A stretch of DNA of 64,000 bases. It comes from Bacteroides sp. Its GTDB lineage: Bacteria; Bacteroidota; Bacteroidia; Bacteroidales; Muribaculaceae. The position numbers and the translations under genes are program-made. Location: assembly GCA_014802265.1 (NCBI GenBank), contig JAAVCP010000071.1, positions 124,001 through 188,000 on the forward strand. The letters run 5' to 3'. Under the pieces are notes generated by a model that saw only the letters and a list, made by a program, of their open reading frames with translations, was not told where the DNA came from and searched no databases. This document shows positions 1 through 7,657 of the stretch, one piece after another. Position 1 is the stretch's first letter, and every line of letters begins with the position of its first letter.

Positions 1-366
1 AATACTGTTATAAGCGGCTACAACGTTGAGGAATTGAGTGGTGTAATGACACGCTTCGGAGAAAATCTCACTCCACAAGAACTATGTGATTTTCCGGAAG
101 GGCTGCATGTACCCCTCGTCGATATGATGTTACCCTATGGAGACATCTTTTTTGTGAAAGATACGGAAGATATCAACAATGGTTTTCCGGTGATTAATTG
201 GGAAAATTGGTTTGTTAATCATCCAACTGGAATAACGGTTATAGAACCAAACGAGAATAACGCATTACATTATTACGACCTTACAGGACGTGAAATAAAA
301 CATCCCACGAAAGGTGTAGTCGTTATCGAACGCAGAGGCAATGCCACACGCAAAGTTATTCTTTGA
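1..366 (+). CDS. C-terminal part of a secreted protein (5' end outside window)
   Basis: The reading frame is open from base 1, so the TTG at 34 is not a convincing start; I take this as the last 121 codons of a gene that begins upstream. No catalytic family is recognisable. The last 35 residues contain HYYDLTGREIKHPTKGVVVI followed by a basic stretch and a hydrophobic end. That matches the short C-terminal tail (YYDLxGRxVxxPxxGIYI) found on many secreted or cell-surface proteins of Prevotella and Muribaculaceae, which resembles type IX secretion sorting tails. A similar tail ends the truncated gene at 63756-64000. Secretion is inferred from family knowledge; the function of the main domain cannot be judged. 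Confidence 0.7.
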   Translation, partial: NTVISGYNVEELSGVMTRFGENLTPQELCDFPEGLHVPLVDMMLPYGDIFFVKDTEDINNGFPVINWENWFVNHPTGITVIEPNENNALHYYDLTGREIKHPTKGVVVIERRGNATRKVIL

Positions 367-395
367 TTAGAATCATAAATCGCGCTTGTAATCAA

Positions 396-622
396 GTAGG
401 AGGTAAACACTAATCATAGGTGTTTATCTCCTTGATGTTTTCGGCTTTTCTCCTTTCATCGGATAATATAAAGTGTTGCCCGTGTGGTTAGGTTTTGCCC
501 TTCATCAGCACCCACGAGCTTTAAGGTTCACTCCCGACACCCTTACCGTTGGCTATACGCTTCCCTCTATCGGGGCACGCTCGGGACTTACACCCATTAG
601 ATTATGCCCATGTCGGACGAAC
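396..622 (-). mobile_element. Internally deleted group II intron relic 1
   Basis: Read on the minus strand, this begins GTTCGTCCGACATGGGCATA, continues into domain I-like sequence (AATGGGTGTAAGTCCC, then AGCCAACGGTAAGGGTGTC) and ends in a hairpin at 400-432 (AGGAGGTAAACAC against GTGTTTATCTCCT) that looks like domain VI. The reverse transcriptase and domain V are gone. The first 21 bases and the domain VI hairpin match the second relic at 12229-12752. It lies directly after a terminator-like hairpin (632-663), as group IIC introns do. It starts 30 bp after the preceding gene. It should not be able to splice or move. Confidence 0.7.
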
Positions 623-631
623 TAAAACTGC

Positions 632-663
632 ACCCCAAAAGTTTTGTGTTCAACTTTTGGGGT
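632..663. terminator. Terminator-like hairpin (or IS end) next to intron relic 1
   Basis: Perfect 12-bp arms ACCCCAAAAGTT / AACTTTTGGGGT enclose an 8-nt loop. On the minus strand the hairpin is followed by GCAGTTTTA and then directly by the intron relic. It could be a rho-independent terminator, or a decayed terminal repeat of an IS3-type element, since ends rich in CCCCAAAAGTT are common in such elements. Confidence 0.5.
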
Positions 664-695
664 ATTATCTCTTGGCGGCAGATTCTTCGGGATAG

Positions 696-1147
696 CTAAC
701 CATTCGTCAATTTGTAAGATTTGAAGAAGCGGAAAGCGCATATTTTAAAGAGTTTATCGATTATCATCAGTCTAAAAATATTGTATTGGCATACATTGGA
801 GATGCAAAGTTCGAAAGGGCAATGGTTGCTTACAATAATTATTTCCTAAACAACGATAAACTTTTGGAGCATGTGGTTCGTACGCTTGCAGACATAATCA
901 AACTCAACCATAAAAAATGGATATCTCCTCCCTTTGGCAAATACAAACGATTCTGTCAATACATTGGCACAGACACCTACCATTTTACTCCGTTATAGCA
1001 AGGATTGAATTACCTCGTGAGCTTCAAGATGACCCAGTAGTTGGGCATTTTACAAAGAACGTAACAATTTTTCTCAAATTATACGTAACGTTACACCAAT
1101 CGCTTGATGGCAAATCTTTATATTGGCATACATCGACAAATATTTAA
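696..1147 (+). pseudogene. Decayed ORF of unknown family
   Basis: An open frame runs from just after a stop at 693-695 to a stop at 996-998 without a convincing start (the TTG at 786 is mid-frame). It reads TIRQFVRFEEAESAYFKEF and later YIGDAKFERAMVAYNNYF. A second frame, usable from about 990 to 1147 (RIELPRELQDDPVVGHF, then HQSLDGKSLYWHTSTNI), seems to continue it after a frameshift. The amino-acid composition looks like real protein in both pieces. I do not recognise the family. It is probably the remains of a mobile-element or defence gene between intron relic 1 and the defence operon. Confidence 0.35.
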
Positions 1148-1250
1148 TTATATAACTAAACACTATGTGAAGACATTGCATTTTAGTTAACGACTGAAGT
1201 TTCGTGGAAGGGTTCTTTTCGGTTGTCAGATAAATCAATGAATCTTATTT

Positions 1251-1284
1251 AACAACGCCGCAGGACAAAATCCGCGGCGTTGTT
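1251..1284 (-). terminator. Rho-independent terminator of the defence operon
   Basis: Perfect 11-bp GC-rich arms AACAACGCCGC / GCGGCGTTGTT with a 12-nt loop begin immediately after the stop codon of the last operon gene. On the minus strand the hairpin is followed by AAATAAGATT. The arms also end the plus-strand debris upstream. Confidence 0.8.
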
Positions 1285-1285
1285 A

Positions 1286-1861
1286 TTAGAGTTCTTCAAG
1301 TTTATCTTCGTCCTCATCCGGGTAATCTTGAGAAGTATCTGGGAGAAATGACAGGAAGACGCGGAGGAAAGCAGTATCCTTGAAAAAGTAATTGGGATCA
1401 TCTTCCAGCTTTTCTTTGATGAAGTCGAAGCCGAAGTTGGCGTATTGCTCCATAGTGTCCATTAGCTGATCCACAATTTTAGAAGGCTTGATGTCTCCTT
1501 TATCAAGTGCGATCAGGTCAATATCTGTCCTGGCAACAAGAGCGGCAAACATATACTCGCGGAGTCGAGGATATTGAGTTCTGCCAAGTCGGCTTTCTTG
1601 CGTACCCCAGTTGGAGATGGCCCAGCCAAAATGCTTTACCTTGGAGGTGTCATCTACTAAAGGTTTCCTTTGGTCATGATATAGACCTATGAAAAAAGCG
1701 AGAATGAAAACCTCATAACCAGCCCCAAAGGTCTTACCCTTAACTTCGTTATATTTGTTGACTCCTTTGCCGTAATCCGCGAAGACGTTGATTACTGAGT
1801 CTTGGTATTTCTCTTCCCAGTGGGGATTACGTTTACCCCAAAGTTCGTATAGTGATTCCAT
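1286..1861 (-). CDS. Last gene of the DndC/DndD-like defence operon, 191-aa protein of unknown family
   Basis: A soluble 191-residue protein that begins 3 bp after the SMC-like gene and ends at the operon terminator, so it is part of the same transcript. I do not recognise a family. Visible features are an aromatic N-terminal segment (LWGKRNPHWEEKYQ), a central region with GAGYEVFILAFFIGLYHDQR and GWAISNW, and a strongly acidic end (DEDEDKLEEL). There is no signal peptide, membrane span or cysteine motif. DndE is about 120 residues and does not look like this. Since it always has to be co-made with the ATPase, a partner subunit of the SMC-like protein or a specificity factor is a reasonable guess, but only a guess. 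Confidence 0.75.
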   Translation of the reverse strand: MESLYELWGKRNPHWEEKYQDSVINVFADYGKGVNKYNEVKGKTFGAGYEVFILAFFIGLYHDQRKPLVDDTSKVKHFGWAISNWGTQESRLGRTQYPRLREYMFAALVARTDIDLIALDKGDIKPSKIVDQLMDTMEQYANFGFDFIKEKLEDDPNYFFKDTAFLRVFLSFLPDTSQDYPDEDEDKLEEL

Positions 1862-1864
1862 GCT

Positions 1865-4033
1865 TTATCGGATTTTTTCGATTAGTGTTCTGATTGTCGC
1901 CATGTTCGACTGATCGAAGTTTGGGGCCTTCTTGATGCGATAGACGCTACACGTAAGACCATCAATAGCCGCTTCATTAAGTTTACCCTTTTCGATGAAG
2001 TCTTTTGTTACAATTATACATTGCTTCTGTATTTTGTCTATGACATTATAAAAGTCTTCTTCCTTAGAGTCACCGAAAGAGGATGTGGCTGCATCAAAGA
2101 TGAGTGGATAGTCCTCATCTCGTTTTTCTTGCGTAAAGTCAGAAATAGCAAAAAGTACAGATATATACATCACTGTCTTCTGCGAACCTGATGGACGTTT
2201 GATTTCAGTCCCATTGGAACTGAATAGACGTATCTCTGTAGACTCATCGGCTGTCTGCATCAAGCGAATTTCACCGTGGAAATCTGCCGCACTGAGTTTT
2301 ACCAAATACTCATTAGCCTTTTCTTCCATCTCCGAAAGAAAACGTGTTAGATTTTCTTTCTTAGCCTGTGCAAAAGCTTTTGCAATTTCTTCCAGTGCAT
2401 TATGAACATCACGCATTACCTTAACTTGAGAACTTTCTGGGTTGAGGGCATCGAGTTCCTTTTTTAGACTAGCCATTTGAGTCTCTTGAAACTTTAGCTG
2501 TGTTTCAAGTTCTGTCAATCGATTTGTGGCGCGTTCACGCTGATTATAGAGCCCACGAATATCACTAAATTCTTTTTCCAGAGCAGCCTCTGAAATATTA
2601 CCGACTTGTATCAACAGACGTGTTTTCTCATCAATGATGTCTTGAATTTTAGTGTTTGTTCTCTTCAATTCGTCCTGAAGTTTAGCGACTAAACCTTGAC
2701 GATCTGCTATATCTTGAGCGTAGTTTGCCACTTCAGCTTCTCGCATACCACTTAACTGAACGCTCAGATTATGAAGGGTCTCAATATGTTTATGAGGGAA
2801 TAATTCTTGTTCCTCAATCTCCTTTTGAGATGCCTCCTTCTTCAATTTAGCCTCGGCATGACGTTTGTATTCTTCAAGTTTATGCACCATAAATTCGTAA
2901 GCCTCCGAGCCAATCGGAGCTTCACGCCCGCACACCTTGCAAATATGATCATTAATCATATCCTCCATAGTTTGCTGGTCAGGAAGATACCAAGGGAGTT
3001 CGATGGCACCGTTTATCAATGCTCCCTGCATTTCTTTAATGGCTTCAAGTTTGCCTATCTCTATAGCTTTGGTCCGTTCAAACTCTTTATCCATCTTACG
3101 TTTTGTTTTACTCATTGCTGAAATTTTCTTTTGGAAAGCTTTGAGTATTGGTGTGTATGCTACGAGAATCCACATTTTATCAAGAAGCGCATGGTTATAA
3201 TTCACGGTGTTGATCTGTGCTATGTAACGATTACGTTTGTCCTCTTGCGTTTTCAAACGGTCTTTGATATCTTTATAACGCTCGGACGCTTCTTGATTCT
3301 CTTCAAGCTCTGTCAATCGCTGAGCAAATGTATCAATGGAATTGCGCTTGTCACGAATATCGTGTTTTGTGGTTGCTATTTCTCCTGACAAACGTGTTAT
3401 TGCCAAATCCAGCGTACGGGCACGTTCAGCAACTTTTTTATCAGAACGCATTTCTTTGAGGTAAGCAGAATTTGCTTTATTCTCAAAGTTCTCAGTAATT
3501 TTGACAAGTTCATCGAACTTACGAATATCTGAGAATTTATCAACCAAATCTTTTAAAGCGGCAGCATTGTCAAAAACATTTAGTTCAGACTCACCTTTGA
3601 ACATACTGAAACGCTGGATAAAGGCATCGTAGCATCGCTCAATTAAAGCTTTGCCATTAACGGCCTCTCGTTCTATACCGTCGCTCTCATATCCGCGATA
3701 GCTAAGTTTGCCAACACGAAAACTGCCATTTTCAAGTTTTTCAAATGAGAAAGACTTTTCAACGGATTTCTCACCGTCATGATCAAACTTCATATAGACA
3801 GAAACTTCATCTGTCTCTCCCGGTTCCATCTTCGATTTCCTCATCTCTGAGACATGTTCAAGGCTGCCCCTATCTATGACCGTATTAAGAAGCCATTGAA
3901 TTGCCTCAAAAAATGTGGTCTTGCCGTCACCATTATCACCGATGATAATGGTAAGACCATCTGAGAAATCAAAACTGTTGTTATCTCCGTAATAACTCCG
4001 GAAGTTTTTGATTCGTATTTCTTTTATTATCAT
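1865..4033 (-). CDS. DndD-like SMC/RecF-type ATPase with a Cys hook
   Basis: 722 residues with the split ATPase architecture of DndD, Rad50 and RecN. The N-terminus reads IIKEIRIKNFRSY and is followed by Walker A GDNGDGKT at residues 32-39. Two long coiled coils (about 170-290 and 370-560) flank a CKVCGREAP motif near residues 364-370 that resembles a Rad50 zinc hook. A signature PSGSQKT near residue 615 precedes Walker B, LIFDAATSSFGD, near 640-652. Its ATG overlaps the stop of the 76-aa gene by 4 bp. DndD proteins hydrolyse ATP during DNA phosphorothioation and bind DndC; the presence of a DndC-like enzyme in the operon supports that reading. It could instead be a nuclease-associated SMC protein with a different role. 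Confidence 0.85.
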   Translation of the reverse strand: MIIKEIRIKNFRSYYGDNNSFDFSDGLTIIIGDNGDGKTTFFEAIQWLLNTVIDRGSLEHVSEMRKSKMEPGETDEVSVYMKFDHDGEKSVEKSFSFEKLENGSFRVGKLSYRGYESDGIEREAVNGKALIERCYDAFIQRFSMFKGESELNVFDNAAALKDLVDKFSDIRKFDELVKITENFENKANSAYLKEMRSDKKVAERARTLDLAITRLSGEIATTKHDIRDKRNSIDTFAQRLTELEENQEASERYKDIKDRLKTQEDKRNRYIAQINTVNYNHALLDKMWILVAYTPILKAFQKKISAMSKTKRKMDKEFERTKAIEIGKLEAIKEMQGALINGAIELPWYLPDQQTMEDMINDHICKVCGREAPIGSEAYEFMVHKLEEYKRHAEAKLKKEASQKEIEEQELFPHKHIETLHNLSVQLSGMREAEVANYAQDIADRQGLVAKLQDELKRTNTKIQDIIDEKTRLLIQVGNISEAALEKEFSDIRGLYNQRERATNRLTELETQLKFQETQMASLKKELDALNPESSQVKVMRDVHNALEEIAKAFAQAKKENLTRFLSEMEEKANEYLVKLSAADFHGEIRLMQTADESTEIRLFSSNGTEIKRPSGSQKTVMYISVLFAISDFTQEKRDEDYPLIFDAATSSFGDSKEEDFYNVIDKIQKQCIIVTKDFIEKGKLNEAAIDGLTCSVYRIKKAPNFDQSNMATIRTLIEKIR

Positions 4034-4260
4034 ATGTTACGTTTGAGATAATCGTTGATCTCTTTCCAAAGCTCACGCTCGGAGGCCCCTTCTCCAGCTC
4101 GCTTTATAATTTGAGCAACTGCGTTAATGATATAGTTATCTGAATCAAGGGCAGCATATAGCGTCCCTATGTCGGCGGGGGTGTAGTTGCCAACTTTCAT
4201 CAGGCGTTCGTTCAGGAGTACCGCCTGAAGCATTTTGTCGTTATTTGAAATATATGCCAT
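4030..4260 (-). CDS. 76-aa protein of unknown family between helicase and SMC genes
   Basis: A small predicted helical protein of 76 residues. It starts 2 bp after the helicase gene and its stop overlaps the SMC start by 4 bp (ATGA), which argues that it is translated and stoichiometric with its neighbours. The C-terminal half (AGEGASERELWKEINDYLKR) looks like a small helical, possibly winged-helix-like, segment. It is shorter than DndE (about 120 residues) and I see none of the DndE features, so it is not called DndE. No cysteines or membrane segment. Function unknown. Confidence 0.75.
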   Translation of the reverse strand: MAYISNNDKMLQAVLLNERLMKVGNYTPADIGTLYAALDSDNYIINAVAQIIKRAGEGASERELWKEINDYLKRNI

Positions 4261-4262
4261 AT

Positions 4263-6542
4263 TTAGAAAAGAGATAAATCATAATAATCCAATACGCTCT
4301 TTAGTTCTTCGTATGCAAAATCAGCATTCTCAGACATAAGAGCAAAATCTCTCACTCGTTTAAGTTCAGAAGCCAATAGACTGCGTTCCATATTAAAATT
4401 CTCACTAACCAAAGAAATCTCTGGCACTACAACGAGATCGTGGATAACAGCTCGCTGTTTATCGGTATGATTACGAAGAATACGACCTCGGCGTTGAATG
4501 AACTGTCGAGGATTACCGGTACTTGCACAAAAAATAGCCAACTCACTCCGGGGAACATCGACACCTTCATCAAGGCACTTCATAGAAGTCAGGACTTCAA
4601 GCTTACCGGTGGTAAAGTCTTCAAGTATTTGTTTCCGTTCTCCAGTTCCTGATGTAAATTTCTTAACCGTAGTAGTCGGACTCATTGCCTGAACTATATT
4701 TGTGTATGTGTCAATAAGGGAATCTGTGTAATCATCATTGGGCATAGACTCTTCTGAGTCATAGAGATCTGCACTTTCATCATCAGGGCGACTGCCTTCT
4801 GGAACATACACTAGTGTATACTTTAGGGAACCCTTATCATAATACCAATCACTCAGAATAGTTTCAAATATTGACTCTTTGTTCTTAGCTTTATGCACAA
4901 TGCGCTTACGTTTCAGTAGTAGACGCATTAGGATGTCTCCCGAACTGGGGAACGATTCGTTATCATAATTATAAAACTTGGCTAACTGAATAGAGATTTT
5001 CATATATTCAGACATCTCTTCATCGGTGAGCCTGACAAGGTGAGGATAATAGAAATATCTACACAAGAAACCTTTGTCTATAGCTTCTTGCATGGTGAAC
5101 TCAAACGTATAGCCATCAATATCGTCACACCCAAAGAATTTACGTAGAGCATTATTACCCATAGCATCAAACTGTCGCTCTGGAGTGGCAGACAAGCCTA
5201 TTCTACGTTTATATTTGATGCCGGAAAGTCGGTTGAGAATTCGAGGTGACCCCATATTATGAGCCTCATCTGCTATCAATAATAACTTCTTGTTTATCTT
5301 ATTACTTATTGATGTCAAGTCCTTAAATATGGAATCTCTTGCAAATGAAGCGTAGGTCGCAATAATAATATACGATGGCTCTTTATCGGAGAAATTGAAA
5401 TCTTCCTGAAGACGAATGGCATCAAGCTCCGATTTCCACTCTTTATTTTTTGAGCACACTTTGACAATATGTCCAAAGTGGAATTTTATACATTCCTCCT
5501 CCCATTGATCCACCAAAGTCAGCGTTGGTACAAGGATAATTGCCTTGTAATATCCTTTTCGTTTGTATATTTCAAGCAAGCAATTAAGTGATGTCAGGGT
5601 TTTACCCGTACCGGTAGCCATAGCGAATAGTCCCTGCTGATTCGACTTCCAATTCTCGAATGCCTGTTGCTGATATGGACGTGGTCCAGTTAGATACGGA
5701 AATCTCGGTTCTAATTCTTTTGCTTGTTCTACTCCTTTGAGTTTGTCAATGGCTAGTTTAACCTTTGTCTTTGTCTTGTTGAGAGCCGCTTTTATCGTTT
5801 CGGGAATATCTTGCTTTTCGGTCTTTTCTATCAGGTCAAGTTCATCGTCCAGCAATTCATCCAAGCCTTTAGGCTTGAATTGTGAATGTGTGTAACCTTT
5901 CAAGTCAACAGCTTGAACAAATTCAATGTCTTTATCAAGACCACTGAATGCTCGGTCAAATGACTTTTGAATACCATTTATACGACTGACATCTGCCGCC
6001 CCGTTCCAATCACAATACACGCCGAGGCTCTCTTTGTTGTGCATAAATGCTGAAAGAGAGAAGTTGACAGATCCGTCAAACCCAATTCTATTGATGCCAT
6101 CGCTGAACGTTCCGCATTTGGTATGTGCTATGCCGCTTCCATTGACCATTCGCACTATCTTGATCTCAATGCGGTCGTTACGTATGAGCCATGCCAAACA
6201 ATCAAAGAAATGTCTGTCACGTTTATTTAGTGTGTAGCTCAGTTGTTCTAAATTCTTGAGATCAAAGAATGGCAAATCGTTACCGTCATGAGCCATTGAG
6301 ATAGCAGAAACATCATCACTGCTTAGAATGTCATTGATGATCATTCGCATTTTACCCCCATTATATATAAATGAAGCAAAGCCATACGATAGCACATTGA
6401 TGGCTGATGAAGAGAAAAAACCGAGCATTAGGTCGAATGACGTGGCATTACACAAAGCCTCCGAGAAGAAGCCAACGGGCTCCCACTCAGTATTAGTCTG
6501 ATACCTGAATGATTCAGGCCATGTCACATCGGTTTTAAGCAT
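4263..6542 (-). CDS. SF2 helicase with N-terminal phospholipase-D-like domain
   Basis: 759 residues. The N-terminal part (about 20-230) looks like a phospholipase D-type nuclease domain, with GIAHTKCGTF near 137-146 giving an H-x-K pair and a following FDGSVNFS block. A superfamily 2 helicase follows: GPRPYQQQAFENW (Q-motif region), Walker A ATGTGKT near 310, DEAH in LLLIADEAHNMGSP near 424, SATPER near 450, and motif VI QFIQRRGRILR near 682. This combination is typical of type III-like restriction enzymes and of the restriction enzyme family reported alongside Dnd genes. It begins 2 bp after the DndC-like gene. The likely role is DNA translocation and cleavage of invading DNA. Only one H-x-K half-site is obvious, so nuclease activity would need a dimer. 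Confidence 0.88.
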   Translation of the reverse strand: MLKTDVTWPESFRYQTNTEWEPVGFFSEALCNATSFDLMLGFFSSSAINVLSYGFASFIYNGGKMRMIINDILSSDDVSAISMAHDGNDLPFFDLKNLEQLSYTLNKRDRHFFDCLAWLIRNDRIEIKIVRMVNGSGIAHTKCGTFSDGINRIGFDGSVNFSLSAFMHNKESLGVYCDWNGAADVSRINGIQKSFDRAFSGLDKDIEFVQAVDLKGYTHSQFKPKGLDELLDDELDLIEKTEKQDIPETIKAALNKTKTKVKLAIDKLKGVEQAKELEPRFPYLTGPRPYQQQAFENWKSNQQGLFAMATGTGKTLTSLNCLLEIYKRKGYYKAIILVPTLTLVDQWEEECIKFHFGHIVKVCSKNKEWKSELDAIRLQEDFNFSDKEPSYIIIATYASFARDSIFKDLTSISNKINKKLLLIADEAHNMGSPRILNRLSGIKYKRRIGLSATPERQFDAMGNNALRKFFGCDDIDGYTFEFTMQEAIDKGFLCRYFYYPHLVRLTDEEMSEYMKISIQLAKFYNYDNESFPSSGDILMRLLLKRKRIVHKAKNKESIFETILSDWYYDKGSLKYTLVYVPEGSRPDDESADLYDSEESMPNDDYTDSLIDTYTNIVQAMSPTTTVKKFTSGTGERKQILEDFTTGKLEVLTSMKCLDEGVDVPRSELAIFCASTGNPRQFIQRRGRILRNHTDKQRAVIHDLVVVPEISLVSENFNMERSLLASELKRVRDFALMSENADFAYEELKSVLDYYDLSLF

Positions 6543-6544
6543 AA

Positions 6545-7657
6545 TTATATAAAGCAGTTAGCGCAAAATGCATCGTTATCTTCATTCGGCTCACCAAAAA
6601 GGTCCACAAGTTTGCCAGAGCCTTTCTGTCGTTTGGCCTCTTGTTTTTTTATAGCGTCAAGTTTGATTTGGCGTACTCTCTCCGGGCGGATAAGTTCAGC
6701 AAGACTTTCATTCTGATTCCATGTATAGCCATCTTTTTCAAATTCCATTGCCTTAGCAAAGAGATCAGGATGTTGTTCATATAACCATATCCATTCTAAT
6801 TTCTGCTGAAAGAAACAGAAGTAACAACCGGAACGGCTGCGATTGTATGTCCCAATTTTTCCCTCCACCTCAAATTCGATGGGTTTATAGTATGCAGGTA
6901 CACCTACGCCACTATCTTCAAGGATGCGGAATATATCGTCTCTTACAAGAATATCATCGTTGTCGATAAGAGGAAACTCATCCAACTTGCCTACTGGATA
7001 GTCAGTTCCTTTGAGAAACTCAAAGACAGTTTTATTAAATAGTTTAACGTCAATATCCATCAATGCATTCGCTTTCTTTCCATAGTAGAAATCCTTAGTT
7101 AATGGATGATCCAATATCTTTTTCAACTCAGGTTTTAATTCTTCCGGCGCGAGACTAAGATATATCTCTGTAAACCGTTCAATATTATTCTTGTGCATGA
7201 CATTATGGATTACATCAATACTCCAGATATTTTTGCGGAATGGGAATATTGCTTGAATATTAGGTTTCGTTGATACGTACCCTTCGCGGTCTTCATCACC
7301 TCGAATGCCAACATATGAAATAGTCGGCATGTCACCTACAAACCGTTCCATCTCCGCAAGTTTCATTTTCTGGGTACACCAACGTTGTTGCGGAGAAGGC
7401 AAGAAGTTTCCACTTGCTTTAAGAAAATGTTCAAAGGGAGTTGGCTCCGGACTATACTCAGCGGCGCGTAAACGTCGTATGCCTCCAAGATAGGATTCAA
7501 GTCGATTTATAAGCAAATCGGTTTCCACTAATTCACAGCCAGTGTCAGTGTTATAATACTCTACATGTAGATTGGGATATTTCCCTTTCATGTATATAGC
7601 AAGAGCTGCACTGTCTTTACCACCCGATATTCCTAATACGTGTCTTACTTGTGTCAT
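6545..7657 (-). CDS. DndC-like PP-loop (PAPS reductase family) Fe-S enzyme
   Basis: 370 residues. The N-terminal PP-loop SGGKDS at 11-16 belongs to the adenine nucleotide alpha-hydrolase fold shared by PAPS reductases and DndC. A cysteine pair in RSGCYFCFFQQKLEW near 277-280 and a C-terminal CANC at 365-368 could together hold an iron-sulfur cluster. In the Dnd pathway DndC adenylates the DNA backbone for sulfur insertion. The protein is shorter than classical DndC (about 500 residues). It overlaps the upstream ATPase gene by 4 bp. No cysteine desulfurase (DndA/IscS) is in the window, so sulfur would come from elsewhere. A biosynthetic PAPS reductase is unlikely because no sulfate assimilation genes are near. 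Confidence 0.85.
   Translation of the reverse strand: MTQVRHVLGISGGKDSAALAIYMKGKYPNLHVEYYNTDTGCELVETDLLINRLESYLGGIRRLRAAEYSPEPTPFEHFLKASGNFLPSPQQRWCTQKMKLAEMERFVGDMPTISYVGIRGDEDREGYVSTKPNIQAIFPFRKNIWSIDVIHNVMHKNNIERFTEIYLSLAPEELKPELKKILDHPLTKDFYYGKKANALMDIDVKLFNKTVFEFLKGTDYPVGKLDEFPLIDNDDILVRDDIFRILEDSGVGVPAYYKPIEFEVEGKIGTYNRSRSGCYFCFFQQKLEWIWLYEQHPDLFAKAMEFEKDGYTWNQNESLAELIRPERVRQIKLDAIKKQEAKRQKGSGKLVDLFGEPNEDNDAFCANCFI

Noticed and set aside
400-432. Hairpin as terminator of the first gene
   Set aside because: It matches the domain VI hairpin of the second intron relic, so an intron origin explains it better, though it could still slow transcription.
4030-4260. Calling the 76-aa gene DndE
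   Set aside because: Too short and without recognisable DndE sequence; the position in a DndC/DndD-like operon alone does not justify the name.
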